From: Notospermus geniculatus
Lineage: Eukaryota > Nemertea > Pilidiophora > Heteronemertea > Lineidae
Direction of reading: 5' to 3'
DNA length: 64,000 nt
NCBI GenBank assembly: GCA_002633025.1
Contig: NMRB01000006.1
Span: 203,642 to 267,641, forward strand
The translations under genes were made by a program, and so were the position numbers. Below the pieces are notes generated by a model. That model was not told the DNA's origin and did not search any database. It was given only the letters and a program-made list of their open reading frames with translations. Below are positions 10,582 through 22,957 of this stretch, piece by piece. Position 1 is the stretch's first letter. Each line of letters opens with the position of its first letter.

Positions 10582-13500
10582 GCGTTCACAGCACCACGTG
10601 GCCAACCGTTATAATTCCCTTTTGGTGTGTAATTGGCGCCAGAACCGTCTGTCCACTTGAACGATGAAAATACCTTCGGCTTGTGACTGATAACCATACC
10701 GGTCCATGCTCCGGTAGGTTGTGAATTAGAGCCAGTGTTGCGACTAAAATGAAAGAAAGTGATTCATAGATAAATGTTCTGATATGTATGTACATGTATA
10801 CACTGTAACAGCAAAACACCGATAGTAATAACCTGTACATCGATGAGATTCATGCACATGTATATCATTTTGTAGGTCGGAACCTACGGCGTATACACGT
10901 ACATGTACGTGTATAGTTATCAGCACCGCGCGCTAGGATTCGACAGTCTTTTGCGATGTGCATACGGTTCGCAAAAAACCGCTCCACGGAATCGCCTCAT
11001 TTTTCACCACTTGCTCTATATAATGTCGGGCCAGGTGTGAAAGAAGGGATACTTCGAACAGATCGATACTGACCGTGTTTTGGATGATTTTGTTCGTGAC
11101 CTACCGGTAACTGCCGCGGGGCTCATCAAATTCACCACGGCGGATTTGTCAGCTCTAGTTGTAGATGGTTTCTAGAGGAACTTACGGTGTCATTCTCCCA
11201 ATGAATGTCATTTGTGCAGCGTTGTGGATACTGACTAGATGTGCCCCTTGTTGGACACAGTTGGCCTCCGCAGATGGGAAGTTCATTTTTTTGGTGATTA
11301 ATTTATAGCAGCGGTCACTGAACGGCTTCCATCCTTCTCCACCACACCTTTTTGCTGCCAAATAATGTAGATTTTGTATCAGTTAGAGACGATGACATTG
11401 CATCTTTGACCTGCAGCGAGTTTTAGTACGTCTACGAAATGATATCGATAGCAAGTTAAGTACCCCACTGAAATTGAAATTGAACAAAACGGCCAGTCTT
11501 TGGCCCCAAAGGGTGATTATGAACCATCAACGCTCTCGTCGTAATAGCTAACATCGTATTACCTTCCTCAGAGCGTTTGGAAAAAGTTCAGCATTGGTAT
11601 ATCGTATTCTGCTTACGTATTTCGCACTGATTCCTGCGGTCTGACCACTTCGTATTGCCCGAACATCCTGTAATAAAACAATGGATCAACTGCAGGAAGA
11701 TCTCTTGGCCTTAAGACGACCATAATCAAGAAAAAAAGAAACTACTTTCGGTCATAGGCTGAAACAAAGTCAGTAAGGGTTGAGGTGGCCAGAAGAGATA
11801 TTCAGGATTTAGCGACATCAAGAGCCGAGAAGGTAAGAAACCCCAACTGAGTAGGCCTACATTACAATGGTATAGCCTATGTCTACTGGATCATAAAAAG
11901 TCCCAAAAATCTGACTTCAACGACACAATTTGGGTTCCGCAGCCGTTGACGACGCACCGCTGATCATACCTTTTCAACATGAAATTCGGCCATAAACTGG
12001 CCCGTCTTGTTCTCCTCGCCGACCACAGGTGGCGCTGACCGGAAAATGGGCCGTCAGGAGTTTGATAAACAAACGTGGCCTCTTACTTACCACCGAACGG
12101 CATAGCCGTGACTCTTTCACAGATTGAGACATACAAAGCACCAGGAGACATGTCCTCCAGGTTATATGCCCCGTTCCTGTTGACAAACCTCGCGTTCACA
12201 GCACCACGTGGCCAACCGTTATAATTCCCTTTTGGTGTGTAATTGGCGCCAGAACCGTCTGTCCACTTGAACGATGAAAACACTTTCGGCTTGTGACTAA
12301 TAACCATACCGGTCCATGCTCCGGTAGGTTGTGAATTAGAGCCAGTGTTGCGACTAAAATAAAAAATGGCTTTACATATTTTTGGCGGTACCTACATGTA
12401 CAGTGTGTATAAATGTGAGCACCGCGCGCTCCGCTCACTCGGGTTCGAAAATCTTTCGCGATTGGGACGCAATTAGCAGGAAACCGCTGCACGGAATCGC
12501 CTGTATTTTCACCACTAACTTTATCTATTGTCTGGCCAGGTCGGAAAGAAGGGATGCTTCGAACCGATTGATTCTGACCATGTTTTGGATGATTTTGTTC
12601 GTGACCTACCGGTAAATGCCGCGGTGCTCATGAAATTCGCCCACGGCGAATTTTTCAGCTCCAGTAAATTGTTTCTAGAGGAACTTACGGTGTCATTTTT
12701 CCAATGAAATTCATCTGTGCATCGTTGTGGATGCTGACTAGATGAGCTCCTTGTTGGACGCAGTTGGCCTCCGCGGATGGGAAGTTCATTTTTTGGGTGA
12801 TTAATTTATAGCAGCGGTCATTGAACGGCTTCCATCCTTCTCCACCACAGATCTTTTCTGCAGAATACGGTACCGGTATGTTAAATTCTGTGAGATGCCG
12901 CAATCTTACCGGTCTGCAGTTTATACGATAGTCCGAATTTTAATGAAAAGAATTCCATAATACGTTTGATGTCCGATTCATTCTATCATTACCGGTGTAC
13001 CCATTCAAAACAAGTAGCGTCCAAAGTATAACCATTGCTACGTTCAAGATGTTGATGTTCGCACGCTCGTGATCATTTCTTAGGTATTGTGACTTTCTGT
13101 ATTACAATATTACATGTACATGTATATAGGATTACAGAATAGCTTACCATTTTTGTTGGGTACTTGGCTTCCTGCAACAGACAAAAGGCCTTACATGTGA
13201 CTCGGTTGGAGCGTGCCGAGCTCACCCGGACCGAATGTGTTTTGAATTCAAGCGAGACAGGCACATTTACACTACAAAAATCAACCGGCCAAGCCCACCC
13301 AGTCAACTGCCATTGCCATTTCATCGATTTGCATGGATCTGACTATTGTGGGCGCATTGATACAGAGGCCTATTTTTTTCGTGCGACTTCAAGTGGGGGC
13401 AGAGGCAAATTTCGCGTATTTCACGTGTGTATTGCGGATCTGTAGGAAAGGCTCAAATATCATCGCCGTTTTATTAGACCGGGAGAAAATGAAATTTTAC

Positions 13501-13679
13501 CGGAAAATGGAATCCTAAAATGACGTCAGCAATAAAACGGCCCCAAACACCGAAGCCTTCTAGCCCTAGCGGCGGCTTCGGGAATCAAAATGAACGAAGT
13601 CAGATCACTAGGTCAATTTTTTCCTACCTTGTGCTACAGCAAGGACAAGCATGACAACAAATGTTATGGTATTCCTCAT
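10582..13679 (-). CDS. Secreted CTLD lectin, right copy, 3' end missing at assembly gap
   Basis: Seven exons match those of the lectin at 2546-7692, with identical lengths where complete: 13628-13679 (signal peptide), 13148-13171, 12689-12857, 12091-12353, 11617-11667, 11186-11354, and 10582-10743, which is cut by the N. Splice donors and acceptors are all intact. The linker to CTLD2 reads KRCGG where the left copy has KSCGG. The remaining linkers and both FN2 exons are absent because the contig starts here. It is best read as the second allele of the same gene; a true paralogue is the alternative. Confidence 0.8.
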
Positions 13680-14054
13680 TCTGCAAAGGACGGATTTGCT
13701 CATCATCAGCACAAAAATAAATGTAACCACAAAAAATCGGCCTGTGTTGTATTTACACAGCATGCTGTGGAGGCAAGGAGAAAACTGCTTGTTTTCGCCG
13801 CATGCCCGAACCCAAACCCAAACCCTAATCCAAAGTAGCCTACATTATGCAAATGACCAAAATTATTCATGAGCAACAACGATCTGATATCACTTCAACA
13901 GACCTTGTCAAAATTGACGCGGTTGTATTTGAAATGTTCAAGGTAATTTGAATTATTAGGTGGAGAACTTATGTCAGAAGAAGCATTTTTACCACTTAAA
14001 ACAAAGGCTAAGGAGACAACTGTAAGACCAATAGAGGAAGTGCAGCGACGATTG

Positions 14055-14171
14055 TGACGTCACTGCCGCGACGAGATGCCGCCATGTTGGACGTCACGTC
14101 CAACGCATTCGTAGCTTCAAATGACGTCCAACATGGCTGACGTGCGAATTATGACATCAATGATGACGTCA
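14055..14171. promoter_or_regulatory. Cluster of CRE/ATF-type sites, right copy
   Basis: Counterpart of the cluster at 8067-8171. TGACGTCA occurs at 14055-14062 and 14164-14171. The site that is TGACGTCA in the left copy (8164) is TGACATCA here, while the neighbouring TGACGTGA of the left copy is a full TGACGTCA here, so the number of intact sites is kept although their position moved. The functional role is inferred. Confidence 0.5.
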
Positions 14172-15583
14172 CGTGAAGTTCCTCTATAACGTCAGGACGA
14201 AAACAAAACAAAATTGATGGTAAATTAAATACGCCTTTATCCTGTGCCATATCCAGAGAAATCGGCCGCCGCATAGGAATCATTCAAATCAACCTACCTT
14301 GTCTCCATCAAATCTTAATACACAGCCGAAATGAAATTTCACGCCAATTCTGATAACTTTTGGGTACAGAATGAAAAATCAACCGCACCCTGCTGTCTAA
14401 TTGTTTACTAAATCTGCTCGGTTTCTGTTTCCTCCGAGGTACCAAAATGACATCTGGTACTTTACTTGCCAATGAATCAATATGCAGTCTTGTTCATTAA
14501 TCATGGTCAGGGGTACCACATACATTTGACACAAACAGCAGTGAAACACTTTATCAACAGGCTTCATGTTTCATAAGTAGACATATGGTTGAGTATGAGT
14601 TCGATACGATTTCTCTAGTTCGTCATTCGTGTCCATTGTTGAGTGGCTTTAGTAACGTGATATGCCGTTGTTCCGCATTTTTTAATTAAAAGCGTTTGTT
14701 CGCATACCTAGGCACTCCTACATGTAGGGGCTTGTATTGATTCTGAATTGCCGAGACTAACTTCATTTTGATGTACCGTACCGTGCGCGTTATTTGCAGG
14801 TACATGTACGTGGCCTATTTCGAACACCATTCGCTTTATTCGGGTTCGAGCTTGAAGAGCAAATGAGCCTTCTCGGCTTCCGTAATTCCACATTCATATG
14901 AACTGTGGTTCTCAATCTGAAGAGGTCGCCACCATCGTTCCTCGGCTACGACCTCTGAAAACGGCTAAACACAGCACAAGATTCTTATGCTCATCGCTTT
15001 TACAAATTATTTTGATGAAGTAATCATACCCAAATTAATATTTGTTCCCGTATCCTTCTACGGAGTAGGAAGCAGTTTTATACTCCTTTGACAAGAGTAG
15101 GAAGCGGTTTTATATTCTCCTTCCACAGGAGAAGAAGCAGTTTCGTATTCTCCTTCCAAAACAGTAGAGGCAGTTTTGTGTTCTCCTTCTACAGGAGTAG
15201 GAAGCAGTTTTATATTCTGTTTGCTCATTTTAGGGACAAGCGTAGAGATTCATTTTATCTCGAGATGAGATCTTTTTTTTTTCTGTGCAGGCATAGGAAG
15301 CAGTTTTGTATTCTTTTCTTTCAAGAGAAGGAAGAAGTTTTATATTCTCCTTCCACGGGAGTAGCGCTCGCAGCGCCGACCTGTTGGGATAAACTGCCGG
15401 TCGGGTTCCCCATTGCGCCAATGGGGAATGACCTCGCGCCAGTCCATCGCGTGACGTCATCAATTACGCGATGACGCCAGGACGATGGCGTTGCTAATCA
15501 ACGTTGACGTGACAATAGCATACACCAAAATATTATTCGAGATTCACGTTCACAATAGGCTAGGCTAGGCCTACTGCGATAAA

Positions 15584-16831
15584 ATGGGTATGAAAGGACT
15601 TATGCGTTTCTGCCTGACTATAGTTGCAAGTATCCTGTTTGGACCGATTTATATCTCGCCCAGAGTGGGATCCGAGAAGCACAGAGATGGGAAATTGAAT
15701 CTTTCTGACGGGAAAGGCACCCATAGGCCTACTGTGATTGAGAAAGACGAGACCGCTGATGCTAGGGTGCGTGATGAGAATTGCGCCCCAACATCCCCTG
15801 AAGACGATTTAGGATTTTATGATGCAGTTCCAGTCTTGAAGATTTTTGAGACATTTTACCAACTGCCACCACCGAAGATAGTTCCAGTCACGCCTGACCT
15901 TAAGGCTGATATGCTGCGACGACTGAACGAGATGCGTTTTCCCCGATTCCCAAAATTGACCTGGGAGAACTACTTGATAGATGGAGCCGGGATCTCCTAC
16001 GTGAGGTCTTACAACGGCAGCAAGTGCCTGGATCGGGAGTGTGGCAGTGAGACGTATCTGTGCTGGATGAACAGGCCTGTTGTTTTAAGAACTTTCAGTA
16101 ATGAGTGTCATAATGTTGTAACCATGTTGAAGGAGCTTGCCCTAACAAGATGCCTGGGCGATATGGACATCGTCCCGCATCTAGTTGGACTTGTTCCTTT
16201 GGAGAAGTCGGACACATTCCTACCGTATGGAGTGGTCACAGAGTACGTCCCCGGTCCGGGGTATGGCGGCTTCGAGAACAGATTGGACAGAATCTTGTCA
16301 CATGACGCAGAGGCGCACCGTAAGCCAACCAAGATGGCGGCGCTGCTCTCCAGGAAGGAGTGGACAAAGGTTGTACTAGATTTATGCCTGGCGATGAGGT
16401 CCTTACACAAGAAACGCCTCGTCCAGGGTCGTATCCGTGCAGGCAACATCCAGCTACGGCGAAAAATTGGCGAATGGAGGCCTCTTTTCATCCGATTCAA
16501 CGATACAGTCACAACGCAGAAAGCGAGCAGATTTCAGAAAGAAATGGAAGACTTCGGGAGCCTGTTGAGAGAGTTTCACGACGCGTTGGAGTTTGGTTCG
16601 GATAGAATGGCCAATTGGTGCCTAGGGAAATACCACGACCGCCCTAGTATGGAGGACTTGGTCAATTTCTGCAGGAATGCATACTATTCCGCCATCGATG
16701 GAGAAAAAACGTTCGTTGAGTACACTGGCCAGAAAGTCATCCCGGTCAAGAACTGCATAAACTATGCTAATGAACCAAATCCTGATTGGCTCGAAATTGT
16801 CCGACGTATGGCTTCTGAATCAACTCAATGA
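15584..16831 (+). CDS. Secreted pseudokinase, complete single-exon gene
   Basis: An uninterrupted frame of 415 residues. Residues about 8-25 form a signal peptide; 26-100 are low-complexity with a PPPK stretch. A protein-kinase-like fold follows: VVLRTFS (166-172) stands at the VAIK strand with Arg for Lys; a helix-C-like segment is at 181-191; a hinge-like YGVVTEYV is at 215-222. LVQGRIRAGNIQL (279-291) aligns with the catalytic loop, with HRD changed to QGR and the catalytic Asp to Arg. IRFND (303-307) sits where DFG is expected, then EMEDFGSLLREF and RPSMEDLV match the C-lobe. Loss of Lys, catalytic Asp and DFG predicts no phosphotransfer, so a binding or scaffold role outside the cell or in the secretory pathway is inferred. 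The lack of introns in an intron-rich region suggests origin by retroposition. I know no named family for it. Confidence 0.85.
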   Translation: MGMKGLMRFCLTIVASILFGPIYISPRVGSEKHRDGKLNLSDGKGTHRPTVIEKDETADARVRDENCAPTSPEDDLGFYDAVPVLKIFETFYQLPPPKIVPVTPDLKADMLRRLNEMRFPRFPKLTWENYLIDGAGISYVRSYNGSKCLDRECGSETYLCWMNRPVVLRTFSNECHNVVTMLKELALTRCLGDMDIVPHLVGLVPLEKSDTFLPYGVVTEYVPGPGYGGFENRLDRILSHDAEAHRKPTKMAALLSRKEWTKVVLDLCLAMRSLHKKRLVQGRIRAGNIQLRRKIGEWRPLFIRFNDTVTTQKASRFQKEMEDFGSLLREFHDALEFGSDRMANWCLGKYHDRPSMEDLVNFCRNAYYSAIDGEKTFVEYTGQKVIPVKNCINYANEPNPDWLEIVRRMASESTQ

Positions 16832-19800
16832 TGCTTCCATAACTGACTCGGAGATCATTCAGTATCCTGAATAGACTTCCCAAACTTGAAGACTTGTGTC
16901 GTAAAAAGTTTTGCATAGATATTAAAAATCAGAAAACATTTCATCCTCTTGATCTTTATCGTCCGGTTGGACCGATAAGGACTCGAAAAGGGCCGAAATC
17001 GTACGTGATGAAGGACAGAATGTGTTCGATCCTTACATGGATGTTTGCAAAACACCATCAACTTGCAAATCTTTACAGTTACGTCACTCTTGAAAACTTT
17101 AATGCATTTCTCCCCAAAAACGTGTGTATGGAGGCTGTCTCTACGACTGGATTGGCCCACCGGGTTTCACCACCACACCAGAAAATCCTTGGAGCTCTCC
17201 ATTACCACGTAATAGACGTCCATGCATCTTGTAGGAATGCATAGTTCTCAAAACCAGACTCAAAGTCAAACTCAAACTCAGACTCATCTGGCTATAGGAC
17301 CGCCGCGCCTGTAACAAGTAATGTACATTGTACATGTACATCCAATAAATTTACTATCTTCGTAAACAATACATATAGGCCTACCACATCCACGCCATTC
17401 ATGTCTAAAATTTCTTTTATTTTTGGAATACCGGGGTACCTTACTACGAAGGTAAGGGGAACGAGGCCCAGGGCTGTCAACCCATATGTCACTTAAGTTC
17501 CTTTCCCTAGGGGATAATCAAGGGTATCTATTGCTAGGGCAGGTTCAAACTTGACACGTGACGCCTGAGCTGTTAAACTGTCTTCTTATTTCGTAATTAC
17601 TTCACGCTCCTTTTCTTTTTTTTTGAAATACAATGTGCGAAATAAGTCCCTCAGCAACCAAATCTCTCGAGAAGGCCCTGACAAACAATGCAGGTCGGTA
17701 TTGATACCCCTTGGAGATAATTCAGTGCCTGTCTTTTTAGGAACTTCCCAACCATTGTACTACATAACATTACAATTTTTAGTGATAGACCATAATAGGT
17801 AACCCCATGATGCCACTTTTGGCAAGGGACCTGTCGGCTTATCCCCAACGCTCGCGAGCAACCACGCGCCGATGCGGCGGGGGGGGGATATAATATGGTA
17901 TAATGAATGACTGGTTAAGGGGACGACGTCGGGCTCGTAAGAATGAAAAAAAAAATCCCTCTCTGTAATTATCTTCCATTTGGTTTCACTTAACCTGACT
18001 CGTCTTTAATCAAACAGAAAGGCCTGCAAGAAATTATTCCAATTTTCATACCTGATGAGAAGAGAAAAACGTTCCCACGGCAAAAGTGGCGCCCCATTTT
18101 TCGTTGTGCCCTATTTGGCGTAACTCGCTTGAAGTGGTACCAGTGTTATGTCATACTGAAAATTATCCGTTCTCAGTATTTGAATGCAGTAGAAATACAC
18201 TTAAAAAATGTCCGTCCGTCGCCTTCTTCCTAGCAACAGAGGAAAAATACGTTGAGACACCGGTGGCGCCTTCGTCGCGTGAACTATGGGTTACTAAGAC
18301 AATTGATCCATGTCAATTAATTGATCACTTGCTAATTAGAAGATGAAGTATACAGTCAGGAAAATATTCTTAAGCACTTTGTGAATTATGCTTAATAACT
18401 CGCCCATCGAGCGGTGGGAATTCTATTGACTAATTAGCAGGCTTTCTGTTTATGTAGTTCACTAAAAGAAAAGATGTAACACCAAACTTGGCCGCGTATT
18501 ATCTGCTTCGCGATGTGTGACATATTGAAAGATAATAGCTTCTAAGCTAGGCCATGTTGCTAGGCCAGGAAGTGAGAAGATTAAAAACGGAAGCTCAAAA
18601 GGTACTCATTCCAGTAAAACCAAAATAGGCGTCTACTTTTTTCCTTTGGGCGGAAGACCCTCTTCATTGTCTATACGCCGTCTTGGTTTATAAGATCTTT
18701 CCGTCGCAGGTTGCAGATAAATGGTTAAGGGGTTATTTGACTGCCGGCGTAGACGGATCCACCTAGCGGCAGTAAGACGAACTACAAAAATGCATTACAA
18801 AATATGTACGTAGTAAATCGGGTCAATTCGCCGACAACGTAGTTAGTCCCTGGGTTGGAGAGTGGCGCGGTGGCGCCGGCTGTCGAGAAAAAGTGGCAAT
18901 ACCGTGGTCCTTTAAGAGTGATACTGAGATGGGGATACCAGACGCTTGCAAATTAACTAAAATACATCATGAAACAGATAACCGAATTTCTCTTCTTTTC
19001 ATGAGCTTTGTTCCTTATACACTAGTTTCCGAATGAGACAGGTGCGACTGCCTGCTAGGTTAGCTCAGAAAAGTCACCGTCACAGGTCATGTGTTTTGAA
19101 AGCGAATTTCGAAGAAAGTGTTGTGCGACCGCCCACGAAATCGTCACCGCGTAATTGGTCCTGAGATACAAAAATAGCATCACCGTTTGTTGCTGCGACA
19201 GGTTCCGTTGACAATGCCCCACGCGCCGCTTCATCGCGCAGTGAAGTTCATTACGAATGAAGCACGAATCGCAGCATATGTTTGTCCGTACCACGATGCT
19301 CTTACATCGGCGGTGCCAACACTTGGTCAACGGCCTTTCGCTTGTGTCAAATATCGCGACCCCATGTTGTCCAACCTATTGTGTGCCTCGGCACACCCCA
19401 CTGCGTCCCCCGCATCAATTAGACATCGTCCTGCCTCGGAAGCTGACAGAAGCAGCGTCGCAATTAGTCTATAATGATAGTTTTATGAGGTGTGACTCCG
19501 TTATAATTGGTGACCACTCTCGATCTCTTCCGTATCCCTTTCTTGACCGATCATTCGGGCAGTGGGGGACTTGAGATACATTCTATTTTGACCACGTGCA
19601 CGCAATGGGTAGACCACCAGTATGCACTGGCATGACTGACCGTCACAGAAAGTCGATGCGAAACGTTTTACGTTTCCAAGCTGCTGACGCAGGTGAGCTA
19701 AGAAAATGAACGATAAATGTAAACGATACAATGACATTACATGGCACTGCAAATGCAAATGTAGGCCTAATGCACAGAAATAGCATTAGTGTTTGTGTTA

Positions 19801-19917
19801 TCGTAAACGGAACGATTTCTTTAACTCTCTATTATCGTCACAAATGACCAATTCACTTTTTGGGAACTTTTACTGGGAGTACGAGACGCTACGGACACGT
19901 TCAGGGCCATAAGATAT
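16832..19917. other. Gene-free stretch downstream of the pseudokinase
   Basis: Holds the pseudokinase 3' flank and plain AT-rich intergenic DNA. The short frames at 16894-17244 and elsewhere have no signal peptide, domain or convincing splice partners. Small features are a G-run near 17880 and several TACATGTA-type words. Confidence 0.4.
16921..16926 (+). terminator. Possible polyadenylation signal ATTAAA
   Basis: ATTAAA about 90 bases after the pseudokinase stop codon, the commonest variant of AATAAA, at a plausible distance. Confidence 0.35.
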
Positions 19918-19919
19918 TA

Positions 19920-20075
19920 GGGAGGTTTCGAAATCAAACGATAAACGTAAACTTTATGACAACGTTGCTTTTCGTACTACATTGTACTCATTAACCAGAT
20001 TTTGTATTACATTTTCGGTACAAAAACCACGTTGTCGTTAACGTTTACGTTGATCGTTTGATTTCGAAACCTCCC
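19920..20075. mobile_element. MITE, GGGAGGTTT family, copy 1
   Basis: 156 bp, starting GGGAGGTTTCGAAATCAAAC and ending with its reverse complement, flanked by TA on both sides. Subterminal AACGATAAACGTAAAC and a central TTTCGGTACAAAAA are shared with copies at 26280, 30691 and 40672. TA duplication suggests mobilisation by a Tc1/mariner-like transposase. There is no coding capacity. Confidence 0.85.
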
Positions 20076-20077
20076 TA

Positions 20078-22038
20078 CGTTTGGGTGAAGGCAGATTTAT
20101 GCATGGCTTGTGTGGGGTTAGCATCCACTATAAGAGACAATCGGGGATGTCTCCAAGGCAAAAAAGATCCACTGGACTGCTCATTCTTACGAAAAACTGG
20201 CCAGCAGTCGTCACGATTGAAACCGACTTTGATGGTCATGTACCGCTTTATTTGACAAGCTGACAGGTTTATGTTACATGTACGTCAAACATGCAAACAC
20301 GTTACCAAATAACAGTTTCATTGTGTATGATCAGATGATGTCATTTTGAATAGTGAAGATTGTTTGATGTGTCAACTCGAGGCGCATCTTTTAACTTACA
20401 ACTTCTCCGTGTCACACTCCTTCAGCGACAACGCTACCAGAGCCTACTCGGGCGTTTGAAGTCCGACCAAAAACGCTTAAACAAGACGATCAAGTACGAC
20501 CCCCTCAGATCAGGGATCAAACCTAGCACCAAACATACTCCCCCTCTCCTTTGGGGATCTTTCATTCACGCCATCCCCACCGTGAATGATCAGTCAGAAT
20601 ACCTCCTGTGTAGTGGAAAAACAATGCGTGGCGACAAACCTTTTTCTTTGTCAATAATGAGCGATTTCCTGGATCAAAGAAAGATCGGTGTAGTTACACG
20701 GAGGTTAATTAATGGTAGGAGACAATACTGTGGTTTTGTCTCCGATGTTCATTTAGTTTTAACGATCTACCACTACGATTTTATGTCACATAAGATGAGG
20801 GTACCGTAACGTTTACTAAGGAAGCCGATTTCATCATTTAATTTACTAGGTAGTTCAGAATCTCTCAACAAAATTCGAACCCACGACCTGTCGCCCATGG
20901 GTCGTTGATTCGAAACATTGGCACATGCAGAAAAAAATAGGCGCTCAGACGTATTTTGCACAGCTTTATTTGGGTCGTAGCTGGATTGGCTGATACCAAA
21001 AATATCTCTTATCTTTTTTTGCTGATACCAAATATCACTGCGCTCCGTATTTGCATAGGCTTACTTCATCGAGATTGGCAAAGAATGCGTGATTCATTTC
21101 TTGTTCAAAATTTAATTTTGTAGGCCACCCTACGAAGCTGAACATGACGAAAATGAAGAGAATGAGTGACATATCACACTGTCCATCTATAACATGTCCA
21201 GGCTACAATTCACGTGATATCGCCAACAATGATTTCTGATGTACGCCTGTTGCATATCGACTGAAATTATTATGCGTCTACCAAGTGTCACAGGCGGCAA
21301 TATCAATATTAAACAGCCAATCAAATCGCAAACGTCTGCGCCATGCGGAGAGCGACCCGCCAATCAGCATGCGGCGTGGCACCATACGCGTGACAGTCAC
21401 TGATCCCAAACTTATTTACCATGCACGAGGATTAATTAATAGAAAAATATTAAATAGATTTTGAATGATTCACGATTGAAAAAATTAAAAATGGGCTACG
21501 AATTTTCATTTTGCAAGGCTCAAGTGATAGTCTGCAGTGTCTGTGTACACTGGGGTAGTCATAAATTGTTTCGTTCAGCAACCTGTTGCCCGGAGAACCG
21601 CACGCTCCAGTGAGCATGAAAATGACAACTTCTGTCCACGGTTCAGTTCACCAACGTTGAACTTCACCCAACTTGTTTGTGTGGGGCACGCGTCTCAAAA
21701 ACAACCCGCGTGCGATTTCAACATCTCATTGAAAATAAGTTACAATTTAACGCCAACATAAAATATTTGTTTCCGACTGGAGGAAGAATATAGGATTTTG
21801 TTTTGCAGGATTCGACTCCGTTTTGCAGTCACCCCGGGTCTGCACGCATCAAGGGATCCTAACCAGGCGTCACGAGGGTTATTATTTCGGCTAGCGAGTC
21901 TGAATGGGAATCGATATCCAAGCTGGTGGCTGACGTCCATCCGCCTCGGGTTGGATTCAAAATTTACGACTCCTTAGCTCATTAGCATAACAAGAGATTA
22001 CAATAACAATACAGGCATCAGTCATTCGCGTGGACTGG
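20078..22038. other. Intergenic DNA upstream of the bHLH gene
   Basis: No gene recognised. The frame at 20360-20809 (149 codons) shows no domain. At about 20866-20915 the minus strand contains GGTCGTGGGTTCGAATT, like a tRNA B box, perhaps a decayed SINE, but no matching A box was found. The last kilobase may hold regulatory DNA for the adjacent developmental gene. Confidence 0.35.
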
Positions 22039-22040
22039 GG

Positions 22041-22048
22041 TATAAATA
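22041..22048 (+). promoter_or_regulatory. TATA box of the FERD3L-like gene
   Basis: TATAAATA in the context GGGGTATAAATACC, 218 bases upstream of the chosen start codon. It would place transcription initiation near 22070. Confidence 0.6.
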
Positions 22049-22258
22049 CCTACGAAATCACTCAAAACTACATTAACCAATATCGGGACCAGATGCAAAT
22101 TCGTCCCATTGATTCCTTGGTTTATTAATTCTGCCGAGATCTGTGCGTTGATACATAAGGAAAACTGTTTAGTTTATGTGCCCTGGCCAGAGATAACGTA
22201 TCGTACTTCATCTGTGGATGTAACAGCTGAGAGCCTGACTGATACGGTTCTAGTCATC

Positions 22259-22957
22259 ATGGCATATTGCGGACCGGATAGTTACGGGGCTGGACACCAA
22301 CAGGACGGCATACACCCAGTGCCTGTCGGCTACGACCACCAACACTACCCCTACGAGATACCGAGTTTTACAGAGATGCCGGGGACTTGTGACAGTATGC
22401 CAGTTTATGACACTTCCATGATCAGCCCGACGGGATCTGAAAACGTCGCGCCAGGGATATCATATGGCGGTTTATACCGGCCGGATATGGGAGTCAACTC
22501 ATGGCTGGGTTACGGAGCGCCGGGACAGACACCTTTCATGACCCTCGCCCACCAGAACACCTTACTGCAGTCTAATAAGATCAAGGGACAAACGTTTGGA
22601 CCAGCCGGGAAACCGAAACGGCGGAGAGTTGCTACAGTTGCTCAGCGACGCGCTGCGAACATCAGGGAACGGCGAAGAATGTTCAACCTGAACGAATCCT
22701 TCGACAGCCTAAGAAAGAAAGTGCCAACGTTCGCTTACGAGAAACGTCTATCGAGGATCGAAACACTCAGGTTAGCTATCACTTATATCTCCTTTCTTAG
22801 TGAAGTCGTAGACGGCAAAGACCCCAATGACGTCAAGTTGTTGACGCCGAAGGGTTCGGGCTGGTCAGCCTTCAAGCGGATGGCCGCGCAACATGGTGGG
22901 GAAACACCGGAAGAAGACGTCGACATGTCCGATCTGGACAGGAGCAGTTCCGTCTAA
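22259..22957 (+). CDS. FERD3L: FERD3L/Fer3-like bHLH transcription factor
   Basis: 232 residues in one exon. A basic helix-loop-helix domain occupies residues about 130-182: basic region [12 protein letters not shown], helix 1 [17 protein letters not shown], then [19 protein letters not shown]. AQRxAANIRER, MFNLNE and [18 protein letters not shown] are diagnostic of the Fer3/FERD3L family and differ from the related PTF1A. Family members bind E-boxes as heterodimers with E proteins and act in neural (dopaminergic and floor-plate) development in other animals. A nuclear basic stretch KPKRRR precedes the domain; the C terminus is acidic ([10 protein letters not shown]). The start was chosen at ATCATGG; the frame extends upstream to an ATG at 22109 (282 codons), which would add 50 residues of unremarkable sequence downstream of the TATA box. 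The absence of introns is usual for this family. Confidence 0.92.
   Translation: MAYCGPDSYGAGHQQDGIHPVPVGYDHQHYPYEIPSFTEMPGTCDSMPVYDTSMISPTGSENVAPGISYGGLYRPDMGVNSWLGYGAPGQTPFMTLAHQNTLLQSNKIKGQTFGPAGKPKRRRVATVAQRRAANIRERRRMFNLNESFDSLRKKVPTFAYEKRLSRIETLRLAITYISFLSEVVDGKDPNDVKLLTPKGSGWSAFKRMAAQHGGETPEEDVDMSDLDRSSSV

Larger units (their letters stand above)
4513..16270. repeat. Two adjoining copies of a ~6 kb block (probable unmerged haplotypes)
   Basis: Bases 4513-10580 and 10582-16270 are near-identical and collinear: part of the lectin gene, the intergenic CRE region and the pseudokinase. Differences are scattered substitutions and indels, including a 389-bp MITE only in the left copy. The copies meet at a single N (10581). 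The left copy ends inside the pseudokinase and the right copy begins inside the second CTLD of the lectin. A duplication breakpoint coinciding exactly with an assembly gap suggests that two overlapping allelic contigs were placed in tandem. A real tandem duplication cannot be excluded. Confidence 0.85.

Noticed and set aside
9898-10614. Open frame of 238 codons running through the N at 10581
   Set aside because: Codons after the N come from the antisense strand of a lectin exon; the fusion is made by the assembly junction.
16894-17244. 116-codon frame after the pseudokinase
   Set aside because: Falls in the 3' flank, is not continuous with the pseudokinase and shows no domain.
20360-20809. 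149-codon plus-strand frame
   Set aside because: No domain or exon partner recognised; probably chance.
20866-20915. tRNA gene on the minus strand
   Set aside because: A B-box-like GGTTCGAATT is present, but no A box or cloverleaf could be built; at best a decayed SINE.
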